From contig OZ037770.1 of the NCBI GenBank assembly GCA_964035545.1, positions 5,189,662 to 5,253,661 of the forward strand: 64,000 nt of DNA. Reading direction: 5' to 3'. The stretch comes from Bugula neritina. Lineage: Eukaryota > Bryozoa > Gymnolaemata > Cheilostomatida > Bugulidae. This document shows positions 13,901 to 28,900 of this stretch, piece after piece. A program made the position numbers and the translations under genes. The notes below the pieces were generated by a model. That model was not told where the DNA came from and ran no database searches. It saw only the letters and a program-made list of their open reading frames with translations. Position 1 is the stretch's first letter; each line of letters starts with the position of its first letter.

Positions 13901-16900
13901 CAAATTACGGAAACTATTTTTAAAAATGGTAATACCGAAAAACGAATATACGAAGGCGGTGATATGAAAGAAAAAATGATTTATAAAAAATTTGATATAT
14001 TAGATGAATTAGAAAACGCGTCTAACGAATGCAGAATGTTTGAAGAAAACATTTACGCTAACAAAAAAGAAATTATTTACAAAGACAATAATAAAAAATT
14101 GAGAATGAAAGTCATTTATAAAACTAAAGAAATAGATCAAGAAATTAATATCGGTTTGTTGAAATATGCGCTAGCTAGAATACCCTTATGCGAAGTTAAA
14201 TTACGATACGCGGAAAATGAATTAGAAAAAAGGAGAAATGACGCTTTAGTTTAAAGAAAATTATTATAATAAATGAGAATGGTTACGGCAAACGCGATTC
14301 GCTCTCATGACCGATTATTTCGCGCGCTAGTTTAGCAGCCCGCATAGCATTCTTGTTATACTCCATTTTAATTAATAATTTAGCGTAATTAATTAGCATT
14401 GAGCGTCAATTGTTTCAGACTTTTTGTTCACTATTACGACGTTAATGTCCTTATATTTTTCGGCTATAGAATTATATTCTTCGTCATCAATATAATCATC
14501 GTTTAAAAACTTTGATAACATAGCGTTAATTTCTAATTTAGATTTTTTTATAAACGCGTGCGTGTCTAAATATAATTGCATTTTTTAATTACTTTAGCAT
14601 CTTGGAACGTAATGCCCTTTGTTATTACTCCGGCTATTCCGCTTATTATACTAATAGGAATTGCGCTTATCGCGCCTACACCCATTCCTAATAACGCTAC
14701 ATATAACTGTAGTTATACCGCTTACGCTTATGCAAACTCTTAAAGCCGTCGACAAAGCGCTATATTTTTTTAATTTCCTATGATAATGACTTTCCATGTT
14801 TTGCATTTCATGGCTTAACGCTTGAATTTCATTACGTCTAAATTCGTTAGCTATCAATTCTTATATATAAAAAATTGATTTTTATAACGCGATATTTTAT
14901 ATTATGGAGTGGATTGATGAATCAATAGCTCGAGCCGAGCGAAAATAATACGTTAAACTTCCAGAGCATAAATTTATGCAATTAATAGATAATTCAAACC
15001 TCGTAGGACCTAATTTTTGTGAAAGTAAAAATTGTATTGAATTACCTAAACATTTTAATAAAAAATTAAATTCTAAGTTTCACAGTCAATGCGTAAAAAA
15101 TAAAATAGAGCAAGAAGATTTTACCATTTAAAGTTTTTCTTAATAAATGAATGACTTATCAAGAAAAAATTATTTTAAAATACCGATAGTAAGAGCTTGG
15201 TATAAATTTGAACAGGAGCGCGCTATTAAAAAAATAGAATTAAAGTGTTTAAAAAAAAACGAAGAAGAATTAAATTTACAAAAGGAGCGCGCTATTAAAA
15301 AAATAAAATTAAGTTGGTTAAATGATCAAAAAGCTCTTGGAAAAATTAAAACTTCGAGGTATAAAAATTGACTTTACCATTTAAAGTTTTTCTTAGTAAA
15401 TGGAGCCTAACAAAAATGCTATAACGGTCAAAAACCTAAGGGTTTTGGCTAAACAAAGAGGATTAAAACGATATTCTCGATTAAAAAAAGCTGAACTTAT
15501 ACGACTATTAACGCCTGTAAATATTATGGACGAACCCATTCCGAATATAGGACAACCACTCTCAAAACCCCAACCATTTAAACATATAATAACTAAAATA
15601 CGCGACTTTGGAAAATGGATTAAACACGAAATAGAAGATAAGGTTACACCACCTTTAAAAATTGCAAATGCGTTTATAGAAAAAATTAAAGCGTTATACG
15701 ATCGACCAAAGCCCGTATTAAAAAATCAAGCGACTAAAAGCTGTTTTCAAACTTATGAAATTAAAGGTTTACCTAAGTACGATGTAGACTCATTTAGTAA
15801 ACTAGTAAAATCGGAGATATTAAAATTATTAAAACCCTTTACAAAAGTTAAAATATTATTAGAGTGTGAAATGGAAAAAATTGATATAAATACCGGTGAA
15901 ACTACGTCAATAATTACACCATTTTCATCCCGTAATGAAATTATATTAGAGTCTACAAATGTTGATGAATTATACGATGAAATGATTGAGCGTATAAAAG
16001 AAAATTTCGCTTCGTTTAACGCGAAAGGAAGTAATTGGATATTTAAATCTATTACAAAAATGGAAGTTATTATTAATAAATAAAAACCTTTTAATGGGTC
16101 ATCATGGATTGATCTTCCGGAAAAAATAAAAAAAGCCGTAATAAACCCTAAAAATAAAGATAATGAGTGCTTCAAGTGGGCTGTTTTAGCGTCACTCTTT
16201 CCGGCTAAAAATAAAGCCGAAAGAATATTCAACTATAAAGTATCGTGAGAAGGTGTTGAGTTTCCGGCTAATAAAAAATCTATCGAAGCTTTTGAAAAAG
16301 CTAATCCTAATATCAGCGTTAACGTATTAACGTGGAATGGTTCAACAATAAATTTGTGGAGACAATCCGAAGAACGAGAAAAAGTTGTAAATTTACTTCT
16401 TATAACTGATGAAGAAAAGAGTCATTATGCGTGTATTAAAAATATTGGCAAACTACTCGGCTCGCAAATAAATAAGCGCGCTAATGCGAAGCATTTATTT
16501 TTTTTAATTGTATGAATGCGTTTCGATATAAAAAATCTTTAAACAAGCATCCAAAATGGTGTGCCTCAAATAATAGCGTAACTACAATCTTTCCTAAACT
16601 CGAGGATAAAATAAAATTTAAATTTAAACATTATTGTTATAAAATGAGAGTACCGTTTGTAATATACGCAGACTTTGAATGTTTTACTAAGCTTATACAA
16701 AGCTGTGCCACAGTTAGTTTAAGGTCATTACTTTCCACATTCAGGCACTGCTTTATGTTATATATAAACGGTTTCCAGGGGATAGCTCGAACAGTTTTTG
16801 TCTCACATTAACAAATTTGAAAAGATAGCTCTTGCATTCCTCTTTCATATACTTTTTTAATTTTTCAATAAAAAAATTTCTGAGAAAGTTGTTGCATAAT

Positions 16901-19900
16901 AAGTAAAATTTTACACCCTCCATGTTCCACTGCTGTAGCACAGGGGATTCATTTTATAAAGTCTAAAAGTTAAACTTGACATTCCTTGATATGTTTTCTC
17001 TAATATACTTTCTTTGTTTTTTGAAATTCTGTTTATGCTCTTCACAATTTAGTAAAAACATACACCATTTTGCAAGTTTCACTGCAATTATCTAAATTCT
17101 TCATATGGTGGTTCTAGCTACGCTCCTGTGACTAATTATAACATTCCTAGTACGTTTGCTGCTCTGCGCTATCACAATAACGCACAAATTGGCAATCTAT
17201 TGGATTTCTGCCAATATAATGTTCCCTGTTTTACATTAGCACTTAGCTGAATCATCTCACTATGTTACAATCTATTGACAATGCCTCAGCACAACATAAT
17301 TGTTTGTTTGGCAGAGTTAATTTTAGCTAAATCACTTCACTTTGCAGTCTTGTCAGTAAAGGTCTGTCTATAGCGCAGCAGGTGTATACTTCCAGTTTCT
17401 CTAATTCACATATGATTATTTTAAGTACATTGTATTCTATAAGATCAATTTAATGTTTAGCCCAGTGTTCAGTAGCTAAGTATTATGCATGTATGTTGTC
17501 TTACTGTTGAACAAAAGTTAAAAAAAAACTTTACAATTATAGCCATATTTATTATACATGCGTAGGATTTGCATAAATTGACAAAAAAAATGCAGCATAC
17601 TAGGATTGAACCATGACCAACCAGCTTCTCGCCGACGCCTTTAACCTCTGGACCACGCAGTCATCGTTAATTAATTGCCAACTATATGAGTAACTATGAG
17701 TACATAAATATTTCGCTCGCAAATGGGTTATAATTATTAGGCTGTCAATTCATGTTGATAGCAGTCAACTGTTGCAATAGTCTCGGGTTACTAGCAAAGC
17801 TAATGGTTTTAAACAAATACCCAAAAGTTTAAAAATAAGTAGCTTGCGTATTACTAGCTACAAAAACAGGTCTGAAATAGACTGGTAAAGCAAGCTCTTA
17901 TTGTAGAGTTTGCAGATGTGCTCTAAAATAAAACTTAAACTGTATGCTATTACATAAGTATTTGTATGCGAGAGATATAAATGGACATTACTGAGTTTCT
18001 GGAAAACAACATACTTGAAGTTAACTTTGACAATGGTGTTTTCTTTTCATCATAGCTAGCCTATAGCATAAATCTCTAATCATATGAATCTTTATGAAGC
18101 CCACAGCTCATGTAAGGGTGGCAATGTAATTTGAAACGAACAATTATGTTGCTGCATTGTGTCTAAGGTATATTAGAGAGCAGAATTTGGTTTTACTAGC
18201 CTACCCCAACGGCATTCTACAATGCAGCTTATATGCTGGCAGTTGTAATAAGTACAGCCGATAGCAAGGTTACTATCACTGCTAGCTCTGTGCAGTATGT
18301 AACCTCTTGAATAATTGTGCCAATTTTAAACTCTTGGAAGTTGGCCAAGTTATCATATCGCAGCCAGCCACCGGAGACAAAGCATCAGAGCTATTCATAT
18401 AATATTATACTGATGCACTTGGTAGCAGAGTGGCTAATCTAATATAGTTCATAGTTCAACACCCTTTACTTTGGGAATACAGCCTCTTTTTTTAGGTTTA
18501 CCTTACAAAGCATGAAAATATCTAAACTGATATTCTGATAATTTAGAGGTACATTTTGAAAACTAGGTTAATTGCACTTGTTTGCACAACAACAATAATA
18601 AAATAGATATTATGCAGTATAATAAAAACACACATAATACTATATAATATATTATAATGATAATAATATAATATTATAAGTACCATTACTGCATTTTATA
18701 AATCACATGGTTGCCAAAAAATGTATCACAAATTTTGTAATTATACATCAAAAATAGAACTAGCTAGGCAGCGGGTTAGAAAAGAGTAAATTTTTAAAAC
18801 ATGAAATCATGATTTGACTATTGTTTTATTTAGGCCAACCAACCTAGGAATACAAGATTGGGTTTTAGCTGACAGTTTATAACATTTAGCTTTTGAGCCA
18901 GCAGCACTGGCACTTGTGAAGTATAGGCAAAGTTAGTGAAGCGAGACTAACGAGCACTCAAATACAAGGCATATTGAGACGCAATAACAAGTCAGGAGCG
19001 TATAAATTAAAAAGAATGTGGAAGGGGGACTATGTTTTTCAACAAGCTATAACTTAAACATGAATTGGCTTTTGAAAAAAATAAAAAAGTATATTGGAGA
19101 ACATAAGTTTCTTTATCTTTTCATATTTTTTTTGTTCCTGTGACATTCAACCTGTTCGAGCTATCAGTGGAACATTGTTCATATAGAACATAAAGCACCT
19201 GGCAAAGAGCCAGAAAATGAAAAGTATGACCTTAAACTAACTGTGTGAGCCTAATTCTAAAAAAAGTTATACTAATCAATCTCAACAACACGAACCGTCC
19301 GGTTTCAGATATTATATCGTAACCGTTACCGGTGACTGCGAATACGTAAGTTATTCTAAACGAGACGAAAATGAAGATATTGGTGAAATATTTATGAGAA
19401 GTTTAGAAGAAACGATTACAAAAATCTATAATAAACACAAGTTCGCTAAACCTATGAAGCCAATAAAAGATTCAATTTTTCAATTAGAAAAAAATTGTCA
19501 CATATGTGAAAAAGAATTGGGTGACAATAAAGTACGAGATCATTGTCATTTAACTGGAGACTATCGAGGAGCGGCTCATTGTAATTGCAATTTAAATTAC
19601 AAAATACTGAAATTTTTCCCGGTGTTTATTCATAACTTGTCCGGTTACGACGCTCACTTGTTTATTAAAAATTTAAGCGGTGAAATTCCGTGTATACCCA
19701 ATACCGAAGAAGAATATATATCTTTTAGTAAAAAACTATTAGTAAACGCATTTACTAATAAAAAAGGTGAAAATGTAAAAGTTACGCATGAAATTCGATT
19801 TTTAGACTCGTATAAATTTATGAGTTCTAGTTTAGCAAGTTTGGTAGCGAATTTAAAACGTGACAACGTTAAAAGCTTGAAAAAACATTACTCAGAAAAA

Positions 19901-22900
19901 CAAATAGATTTATTGTTGAGAAAAGGAGTATTTCCGTACGATTATTTTAACGACTTATCGGTATTAGACGAAACGTCTCTACCGCCTAAAGAAAAGTTTT
20001 ATTTGAGTTTAACCGAGCCAGGTATATCAGACGAAGACTAGGCTTACGCTCAAAATGTTTGGCAGGAGTTTAATATAAAAACGTTTAGAGACTATCACGA
20101 CTTGTATATGAAAGTCGATGTATTACAGTTGGCTAACGTATTTGAAAACTTTGGAGACGTATGCCTCGAGCACTATCAATTATACCCCGCTTAGTATTAT
20201 ACGGCCCCCGGTTTATCGTGGGATGCTATGTTTAAAACTACTAAATTAGAGTTGGATCCTATTACCGACGTTGACCAATTACATTTCTTTGAAAGAGCTA
20301 TTAGAGGCGGTGTAAGCATGATTAACCACAGATACGCTAAAGCTAATAATAAATATATGGAAAATTATAATGCTGATGAGCCCAGTAGTTATATTACGTA
20401 CTTGGACGCTAACAATTTATACGGATGGGCAATGTCACAAAAATTACCAACGAGTGATTTTAAGTGGTTAAGCGAAAAACGGTGTCGAAACTTGGAAAAA
20501 AGTAAAAACTTTCCGCCTAGCTTTTTAGAAGTAGATTTAGAATATCCTAAAGAGTTACACGACTTACATAAAGATTATCCATTTTGTCCGGAAAGATTAA
20601 CAATTAATAAAGTAGAAAAATTAGTTCCAAACTTAAATAATAAGAAAAATTACGTTATACACTACAAGGCGCTAAAGCAATGTCTTAAATACGGTTTAAA
20701 GCTTACAAAAATTCATAGAGGTATAACCTTTAACGAATCCAATAAGCTTAAAAATTATATAGACATAAATACTAAGCTAAGAACTTTAGCTACGAACGAT
20801 TTTGAAAAAACTTTTTTAAACTTTTGAATAACTCAGTGTTTGGCAAAACGATGGAAAATAATCGTAATAGAGTTGACATTAAATTAATTACTAGCGAAAG
20901 TGAAGCTAAAAAATTAACGAATCAACCTAATTTCAAAAGTTTTACTATATTTTCTGAAAATTTTGTAGCCGTTCATATGAACGTAACGCAAACATTATTC
21001 AATAAACCCGTATATTTAGGAGCGGCAATTTTGGATATTAGTAAAACGAAAATGTATGACTTTCATTACGGTTATATTAAACCAAAATATGGTAATAAAG
21101 CTCAGCTATCAATGACTGATACCGACAGTCTAATGTATTATATTCAAACGGAAAATATATATAAAGATAAAGCTCCGGACGTTGCTAGCACGTTTGACAC
21201 GAGTAATTATCTTAAAAATCACGAGTCGGGTATACCAACTGGTGTGAATAAAAAGGTAATAGGCATGTTTAAGGAAGAAGCCGGTGGTAAACAAATTACC
21301 GAGTTTGTTGGTTTAACACTTAGATCATACGCGATTAAAACGGATAACTCAGCGGAAGAGAAAAAATTTAAAGGAATTAATACATCTACGCGCGATAAAC
21401 GTATAACGTTTGAGGATTATAAAGAGTATTTATTAACGTGGCGAGATCAACATAGAACGATGAACGTGCTGAAAAGTCATAAGCATACGGTGTACGCCGA
21501 AACGATAAACAAAGTACCTAGCTTTGTCAGCCGAAGATGATAAGAGAATTATACTCGAAGACGGTATAACGACGGTTCATTATAGATATATAAATGAATA
21601 AAGCGCTTACGAACATTGATATCGATAGTGATTAAAAAATTAAGAATTCCTAATTTTAGAGGAGTATTTTTGAGAGATGAATTGCCCGATAAGCCACGAC
21701 AAAAAGAATGTGGTGTATTAAATTTAGATAATTTAATGGGAGGCGGTACTCATTGGGTTGCTTGGTACAAAAATAAAAAAAAAAATATTATATTATTTGT
21801 TTTGGACTTCAGCCTCCTCTAGAAATAATGAACTATTTAAAGGCGCCCGTGTTCTATTATACGGAACGAGTGCAAGAATTCGGTGCGGTTATATGCGAAC
21901 ACTTGTGTTTATATTGGCTCAAAGAAATGTCTAAAATAGAGTCGCCTCAATTAATTATAAGTAATTTACTATAATAAATGAGTCCCGTATACATATTTGG
22001 CGGTTCCGCGGAACCCACTATTATTACGATTAACCCGTATTTTACGAATACTATAAAACAAACAGATTTCGAATATAGAAATAATAATTTTATAGCTCAT
22101 ATGGTTTTAAATTATATAACCAATAAACGTATTAAATTAACTTACGCGTTAATAGATTTTCATAATGAATACATATATAGTAATAGAGAAATATATTGGA
22201 CTGATAAACAACTTAGATTATTAGTTTGGGATAATACAAAACCACCTACATACGATAATGTAAAGTTACTGATTACGATATTAGTGGTAATATACATAAC
22301 ATTCCTTACATTAAAATTCCAATTAATAAAACTATTGAGGCTAATAAAAACTTTCAAATAATGTTAATATGTAATAAAAATTTTCCTACTCATAAACCGG
22401 ATGACGTAATTCTTACGGATGTTGTACATCCTAATCAAACGCCTCAAGAAAGTTTTTTACCTTTCCATAACGCTTCAATGAAATTATATTATAACTATAT
22501 ATAGATGAGTCCGGTATATTTATTTGGTGGTTCTTCCGAAAATATAAAAGAAGAAAACTATATCGAAAGAAATATAAATCAAAATCAAAATAATTTTATA
22601 CAAACTTTTAGTAATGAGATTAGCACGGCGTTATCGTTGGGTTTTATAGTAGATAAACGAATAGAATTAACTTACGGGCTAATACAATTTCACGAGCGTC
22701 CTAGTAATATTCCTTTATATTGGAAAGATAAAAAATTAACGCTAATAATTGGAGATACGACAACACCTCTCGAGCACGTTATTAAGGAATATTTTATTCG
22801 AGGTGACGAGCATAATGTTTCGTATATTAAAATTCCTATATTAGAAATTATTAACGAGGGTAAAAATATCGGGTTAATATTAGAGTGTTCAAATAATTTT

Positions 22901-25900
22901 ACGAGTCGTAAACCCGATGATGGAACGGTTGATAATGACGCGCCTATATATCTATACCATTCGAGTTAGTGTCATTAAAATTATATTATAAATGAGTCTT
23001 GTGTATATATTTGGAGGAACGTCAAACGACGTAATTAATAAAATAAATGACGATTTCGTTTTATGAGACGGTAGTAATACGCTTACGGGTACTTTGGATA
23101 TGGGCGTTAATAAAATATCTAGAGTCGTTGATCCCGTTGACGATCAAGACGCGGCTACAAAAAAATACGTTGATGACGCGAGTATACCAAAAATACGAAA
23201 CCCTAATTAAAAATTAGTCGTATCAAATGAAGAAGGTAATGTTGTAAATAGCAGCTTAAGCGTTAACGATGTCGTTAAGAAATCGTCTAGTTACGCTATG
23301 CCTATTATACGAAACCCTATTAACCAATTAACCATATCAACTGACGCCGGTTACGTTATAGATAGCTATTTAAAAGTTGACGATGTTATTACGAAAACTA
23401 ATGTATCTAATCACGCTATGCCTCTTATACAAAATCTAACAAATAAATTAACCGCGTCGACAGATATCGGTATCGTTGTTGACAGTAAGTATTAGTAAGT
23501 ATAAGTATTAGCGAATATAGATAAACACGCTATTATACCCCTTATAAATAATCCTAATAATAAATTAACCGTATCGACTAATACTGGTAGCGTTGAAGAT
23601 AGTAATTTAAGCGTTAGCGACGTTATTATGACTAGTAATATAAATAATTTCGCTATGCCTAAAATACAACCGTCAATCGGAGGTAAATTACTAATGCTTT
23701 CGAACGATGGTAATATCGTAGAAACGGGTATAAATATTACCAATATTATTACGATAAATAATATATCGGGTTACGCTATTTCTAAATTACAAGGAGCGGT
23801 TGGTAATAAATTAGTAATATTAACGAGCGATGGTGATATAATAGAATCTACCGAATCTCAACCCGTATTTTTGAGTTATAACGTTTAAACACTTTTGTAA
23901 TAACCTGACGGATTTATTACTTTAGATCTTTCTTCCTCGAAGGTAAAGGCACGGGCTAAACGAGTTTTATATACCATAATAAATTTTTATATGCTAAGAA
24001 TATAAGAAAAATTTTATGTCCCAAGTCTCATGCCTTTCTATTAAAAGTTGTTTCGTGCACCAAAATAGGGGTGGCCCAGAAAAAAGTGTCCCAGGATCAA
24101 CCACTCTGTACTACTGCCATTGTATATCCTTATATCACAATTTTTTTTACAATTATAATAATAAAATAGCCATCTGTAGTTTACTTGCAATCATGGAAAT
24201 GACTGAATGCTTTTTAGCTTTTTGTCTTATTGACTTTGACTATCCATTACCACAATGAAAATGTATTTTGCATGGTTTACCTGGTTGAGTGCATCAAATC
24301 AATATAATCTATACGGTATATATCATTATGACACATTAGACTACATGCAACTCTATTTTTTTATGATTATTATGCAGTCTGTGTCAGCTGACTCAGTTAG
24401 AGAAACTAAACATAGGATCGAATCCTCTCTACACAGTATCAGAAGTTGTGTCATCACTCACCGCACTTAAAGAGTTGAATATGGACAGATGTAACTTATC
24501 TACTCTACCTGAAAAGTTTGTGTGCCACAACAAATTTTATATATCATTTTCAACGTTCCATAATTGTTACTTTAAAGCAGAATTTCAACACAGTAAATAC
24601 TACATTAAGATGTTTATACCTTTTCTCTGCAAAACTACATATGAATCTCATCGTTTCTGGGGATATTGTCAATTAGCACACTGTCTATATAAAAATTTCC
24701 TCTGCTTCACAAGTTCTTTCATTGTATTTCTTTAGCTTTTTGAATATTTCCCATGATAGGTTGATTGGGCTGCTTTTCAGAAATCGTTTTAATAACTATT
24801 TTTAATATATTATAACTATAGCTACTTCTGTACACATAATTGGTATATATTATATTATTATAGTAACACAGTTTTTATATTACTGTCTAATTGAATGCAC
24901 AAGTGCTATATACAGTACATAATATTATCCTGATACAGTGGATTAGATATATTATGCCGTTTATATTGCAGTCTATGTCAGCTGACTCAGCTAGAGAAAC
25001 TAGACATAAGAGGAAATCCTCTCAGCACATTACCAGAAGTTGTGTCATCACTCTCATCACTTAAGGAGTTGAATATGGAAAACTGTAAATTATCTAATCT
25101 ACCTGAGAGGTTTGTGGAACACAGTCTTTCTTGTTTCAAACACTCAATAATTCACATGTTGATATAATGCTTACCAAGTATGGGGAATTAGTATGTCACT
25201 ATGTATTGCTGGAAAGCATAAAGCAATAAATTACATATTTCTTGAGACTATATGATATTAGAGCTTCTCAAAACTTGAAAATAGATATGTTTCAGTTATA
25301 TGGCATTACATTTCCTATTGCTATAAAACCTTCTTCCACAAATACTATATAGCACCCACTTGTACTTCACTAGAATCTATTTCACATTAAATGTCTTTTA
25401 CTTTGAATATGCCTTGGGGCAAGAAATTTGTTTTTTTTTGCATGTTATACCTGATTGAATACACAAGTATAGTAGACAGAGTACGTACTATTATCCTGGT
25501 ACAGTGGATTACATAAGTTATGCACTTTATATTACAGTCTATGTCAGCTGAATCAGTTAGAGAAACTAAACATGAGAAGAAATCCTCTCTACACAGTACC
25601 AGAAGTTGTGTCATCACTCACATCCCTTAAGGAGTTGAATATGTGGAGCTGTAAATTATCTACTCTATCTGAGAGGTTTGTGGAACACAGTCTTTCTGGT
25701 TTCAAACACTCAATGATTCACATGTTGATATAATGCTTACCAAGTATTGCTAATTAGTATGTCACTATGTATTGTTGAAAAGCATAACGCCACAAATTAC
25801 ATAGTTCTTGACGCTATATGATATTAGAGTTTTTGAAAATTTGAAAATAAATGTGTTTCAGTAATGTGGTATTACATTTCCTATTGCTATAAAACCTTCT

Positions 25901-28900
25901 TCAACAAACACTATATATAAGCATCTGATTGCAGTTTACTAGAATCTATTTTACATTAAATGCTTATTAGCTTTCGGAACTTTACTTTGAATTTGCTTTG
26001 CATGTTGCAGTAAATTTGTTTCTTGAATATTTTACCTGATTGAATACACAAGTATAGTATACACAATATATAATAATATCCTGATACAGTGGATTCCATA
26101 TATTATGCATTTTATATTACAGTCTATGCCAGCTGACTCAGTTAGAGAAACTACACATGGGATGGAATCCTCTCAAAACAGTACCAGAAGTTGTGTCATC
26201 ACTTACATCACTTAAGGAGTTGATTATGGAAATCTGTAACTTATCTACTCTACCTGAAAGGTTTGTGAAACACAGCCTTTCTTGTTTCAAACACCTCATA
26301 AGTGACATATTGATATAATGCTTACCAAGTATGGGGAATTAGTATGTCACTATGTATTGCTGGAAAGGATAAAGCTATAAATTACATATTTCTTGAGCCT
26401 ATATGATATTAGAGCTTCTCAAAACTTGAAAATAGATATGTTTCAGTTATATGGCATTACATTTCCTATTGCTATATAAACTTCTTTAACAAATACTATA
26501 ACACCCACTTGTGATTTACTAGAATCTATTTTACATGAAATCCTCATTAGTTTTTGATATTTTGCTTTGAATTTGTTTTGTTGCAATAAATTTGTTTCTT
26601 GGATATTTTACCTGATTGAATACACAAGTATAGTATACACAGTATATAATAATATCCTGGTGCAGTGGATTACATTTATTATGCACTTTATACTACAGTC
26701 TATGTCAGCTGACTCAGTTAAAAAAGCTAAGCATAGGATTTAATCCTCTCGACACTGTACCAGAAGTTGTGTCATCACTCACATCACTTAAAGAGTTGGA
26801 TATGGGGAGCTGTAGATTATCTAATCTACCTGCGAGGTTTGTGGAACACAGTCTTTCTTGTTTCAAACACTCAATAATTCACATGTTGATATAATGCTTA
26901 CCAAGTATTGCTAATTAGTATGTCACTATGTATTGTTGAAAAGCATAAAGCTATAAATTACAATTTTCTCAAGACTATATTGTATTAGAGTTTCTCATTA
27001 CTTGAAAATAAATATGTTTCAGTTATCTGGCATTACATTTCCTATTGCTATAAAACCTTCTTCAACAAATACTATAGCACCCATTTGTGGTTTAATAGAA
27101 TCCATTCACATTAAATATATGTAATTCACTGTACCAGGATAATAGTACATATTACGTTTACTATACTTGTGTACTCAATTAGGTATAACATGCAAAAAAA
27201 CAAATTTCTTGCACCAAGGCATATTCAAACTGAAAGACATGTCTTTTACTTTGAATATGCCTTGGCGCAAGAACTTACTTTTTTTTTGCATGTTATACCT
27301 GCTTGCTTACACAAGTATAGTAAACAGGGTACGTACTATTATCCTGATACAGTGGATTACATATAGTATGCACTTTATATTACAGTCTATGTCAGCTAAC
27401 TCAATTAGAGAAACTGGACATAAGATTTAATCTTCTCAACACAGTACCAGAAGTTGTGTCATCACTCACATCCCTTAAAGAGTTGCATATGTGGAGATGT
27501 ATATTATCTACTCTACCAGTGAGGTTTGTGAAACACAGTCTTTCTTGTTTTAAACACTTAATAATTCACATATTGATACAATGTATTGCTAATTAGTATG
27601 TCACTATGCATTGTTGAAAAGCGTAACGCTATAAATTACATATTTCTTGAGCCTATATGATATTCGAGTTTTTGAAAACTTGAAAATAAATATGTTTCAG
27701 TTATCTGGCATTACATTTCCTATCGCTATAAAACCTTTTTAACAAATATTATAGCACCTACTTGTGGTTTACTATAGTGTGTATTTCTCATTAAATGGTT
27801 ATTAGAGCCTTCTGTACTTTACTTTGAATATGTCTTAGCGTAATAAATTTGCTACTTGGATATTTTACTTGATTGAATATACGGTACATGTTATGATACA
27901 GTAGACTAAATATATCACATACTTTATATTACAGCCTGTGTCAGCTAACTCAATTAGAGAAACTGGACATAAGATTTAATCTTCTCAACACAGTACCAGA
28001 AGTTGTGTCATCACTCACATCACTTGAAGAGTTGAATATGTCGGAATGTAAATTATCTATTCTACCTGAGAGGTTTGTGTGCCACAACAATTTTTTTATA
28101 TCACATTTAACATTCAATAATTGTTATTTTAAAGCAGAATTTCAACACAATAAATACGTACTGCATTAAGATGTTTATACTTTTTCTCTGCAAAACTACA
28201 TATGAATCTCACCGTTTCTGGGGATATTGTCAATTAGCACATTATCTATAAAAATTATTTCTACTTCACAAATTATTGTATAGTATTTCTATATCTCCTT
28301 GAATATTTCCCATGATAGGTTGACTGGGCTGTTTTTCAGAAATCGTTCTAATAACTCTTTTCATTATATTATAATGATAGCTACTTCTGCACACATAATT
28401 GGTATATATTATATTATTATAGTAAACACAGTTTCTTATTACTGTCTAATTGAATGCACAAGTGCTATATGCAGTACATAATATTATCCTGATACAGTGG
28501 ATTACATATATTATGCACTTTATATTACAGTCTGTGTCAGCTGACTCAGTTAAAGAAACTAGACATAAAAGGAAATCCTCTCAACACATTACCAGAAGTT
28601 GTGTCATCACTCTCATCACTTAAGGAGTTGAATATGGAAAACTGTAAATTATCTACTCTACCTGAGAGGTTTGTGAAACACAGTCTTTCTTGTTTCAAAC
28701 ACTCAATAATTCACATGTTAATATAATGCTTACCATGTAAAGGGAATTAATATGTCACTATGTATTGATAAAAAGCATAAAGCTATAAATTACATATTTC
28801 TTGAGCCTATATAATATATTGGAGTTTCTCAAAACTTGAAAATAACTATGTTTCAGTTATCTGGTATTACATTTCCTATTGCTATAACACCTTCTTTAAC

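Larger units (their letters stand above)
8887..24115 (+). mobile_element. Polinton A: decayed Polinton/Maverick (adintovirus-like) element
   Basis: A 15,229-bp element flanked by a perfect 6-bp target duplication GCCATT (8881-8886 and 24116-24121) with termini starting AGTAGTACAGAGTGG. Genes left to right: packaging ATPase (-), PLA2 and integrase (+), a small virion set and capsid genes (+), SAP/PolB (+), protease, two MSPVY-type proteins and fibre (+). Most are broken by stops, frameshifts or deletions, and a 2.5-kb transposon splits PolB. Gene content (PolB, integrase, ATPase, adenain-like protease, double-jelly-roll capsid) defines a Polinton. It lies in the intron after LRR exon 1 of the host gene. 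Confidence 0.93.

Noticed and set aside
15753-16232. 159-codon frame on the - strand
   Set aside because: Antisense of the SAP/polymerase coding region; no start motif and no homologue in Polinton B.
17602-17680. A functional Ser or Leu tRNA gene
   Set aside because: The acceptor and T stems do not pair and no clear anticodon arm forms.
24016-24470. Two open frames over the Polinton A right end and the next LRR exon
   Set aside because: They cross the element terminus and splice sites and use the wrong frame for the LRR.
27167-27430. Two overlapping 65-87-codon frames
   Set aside because: They lie on the intron palindrome.
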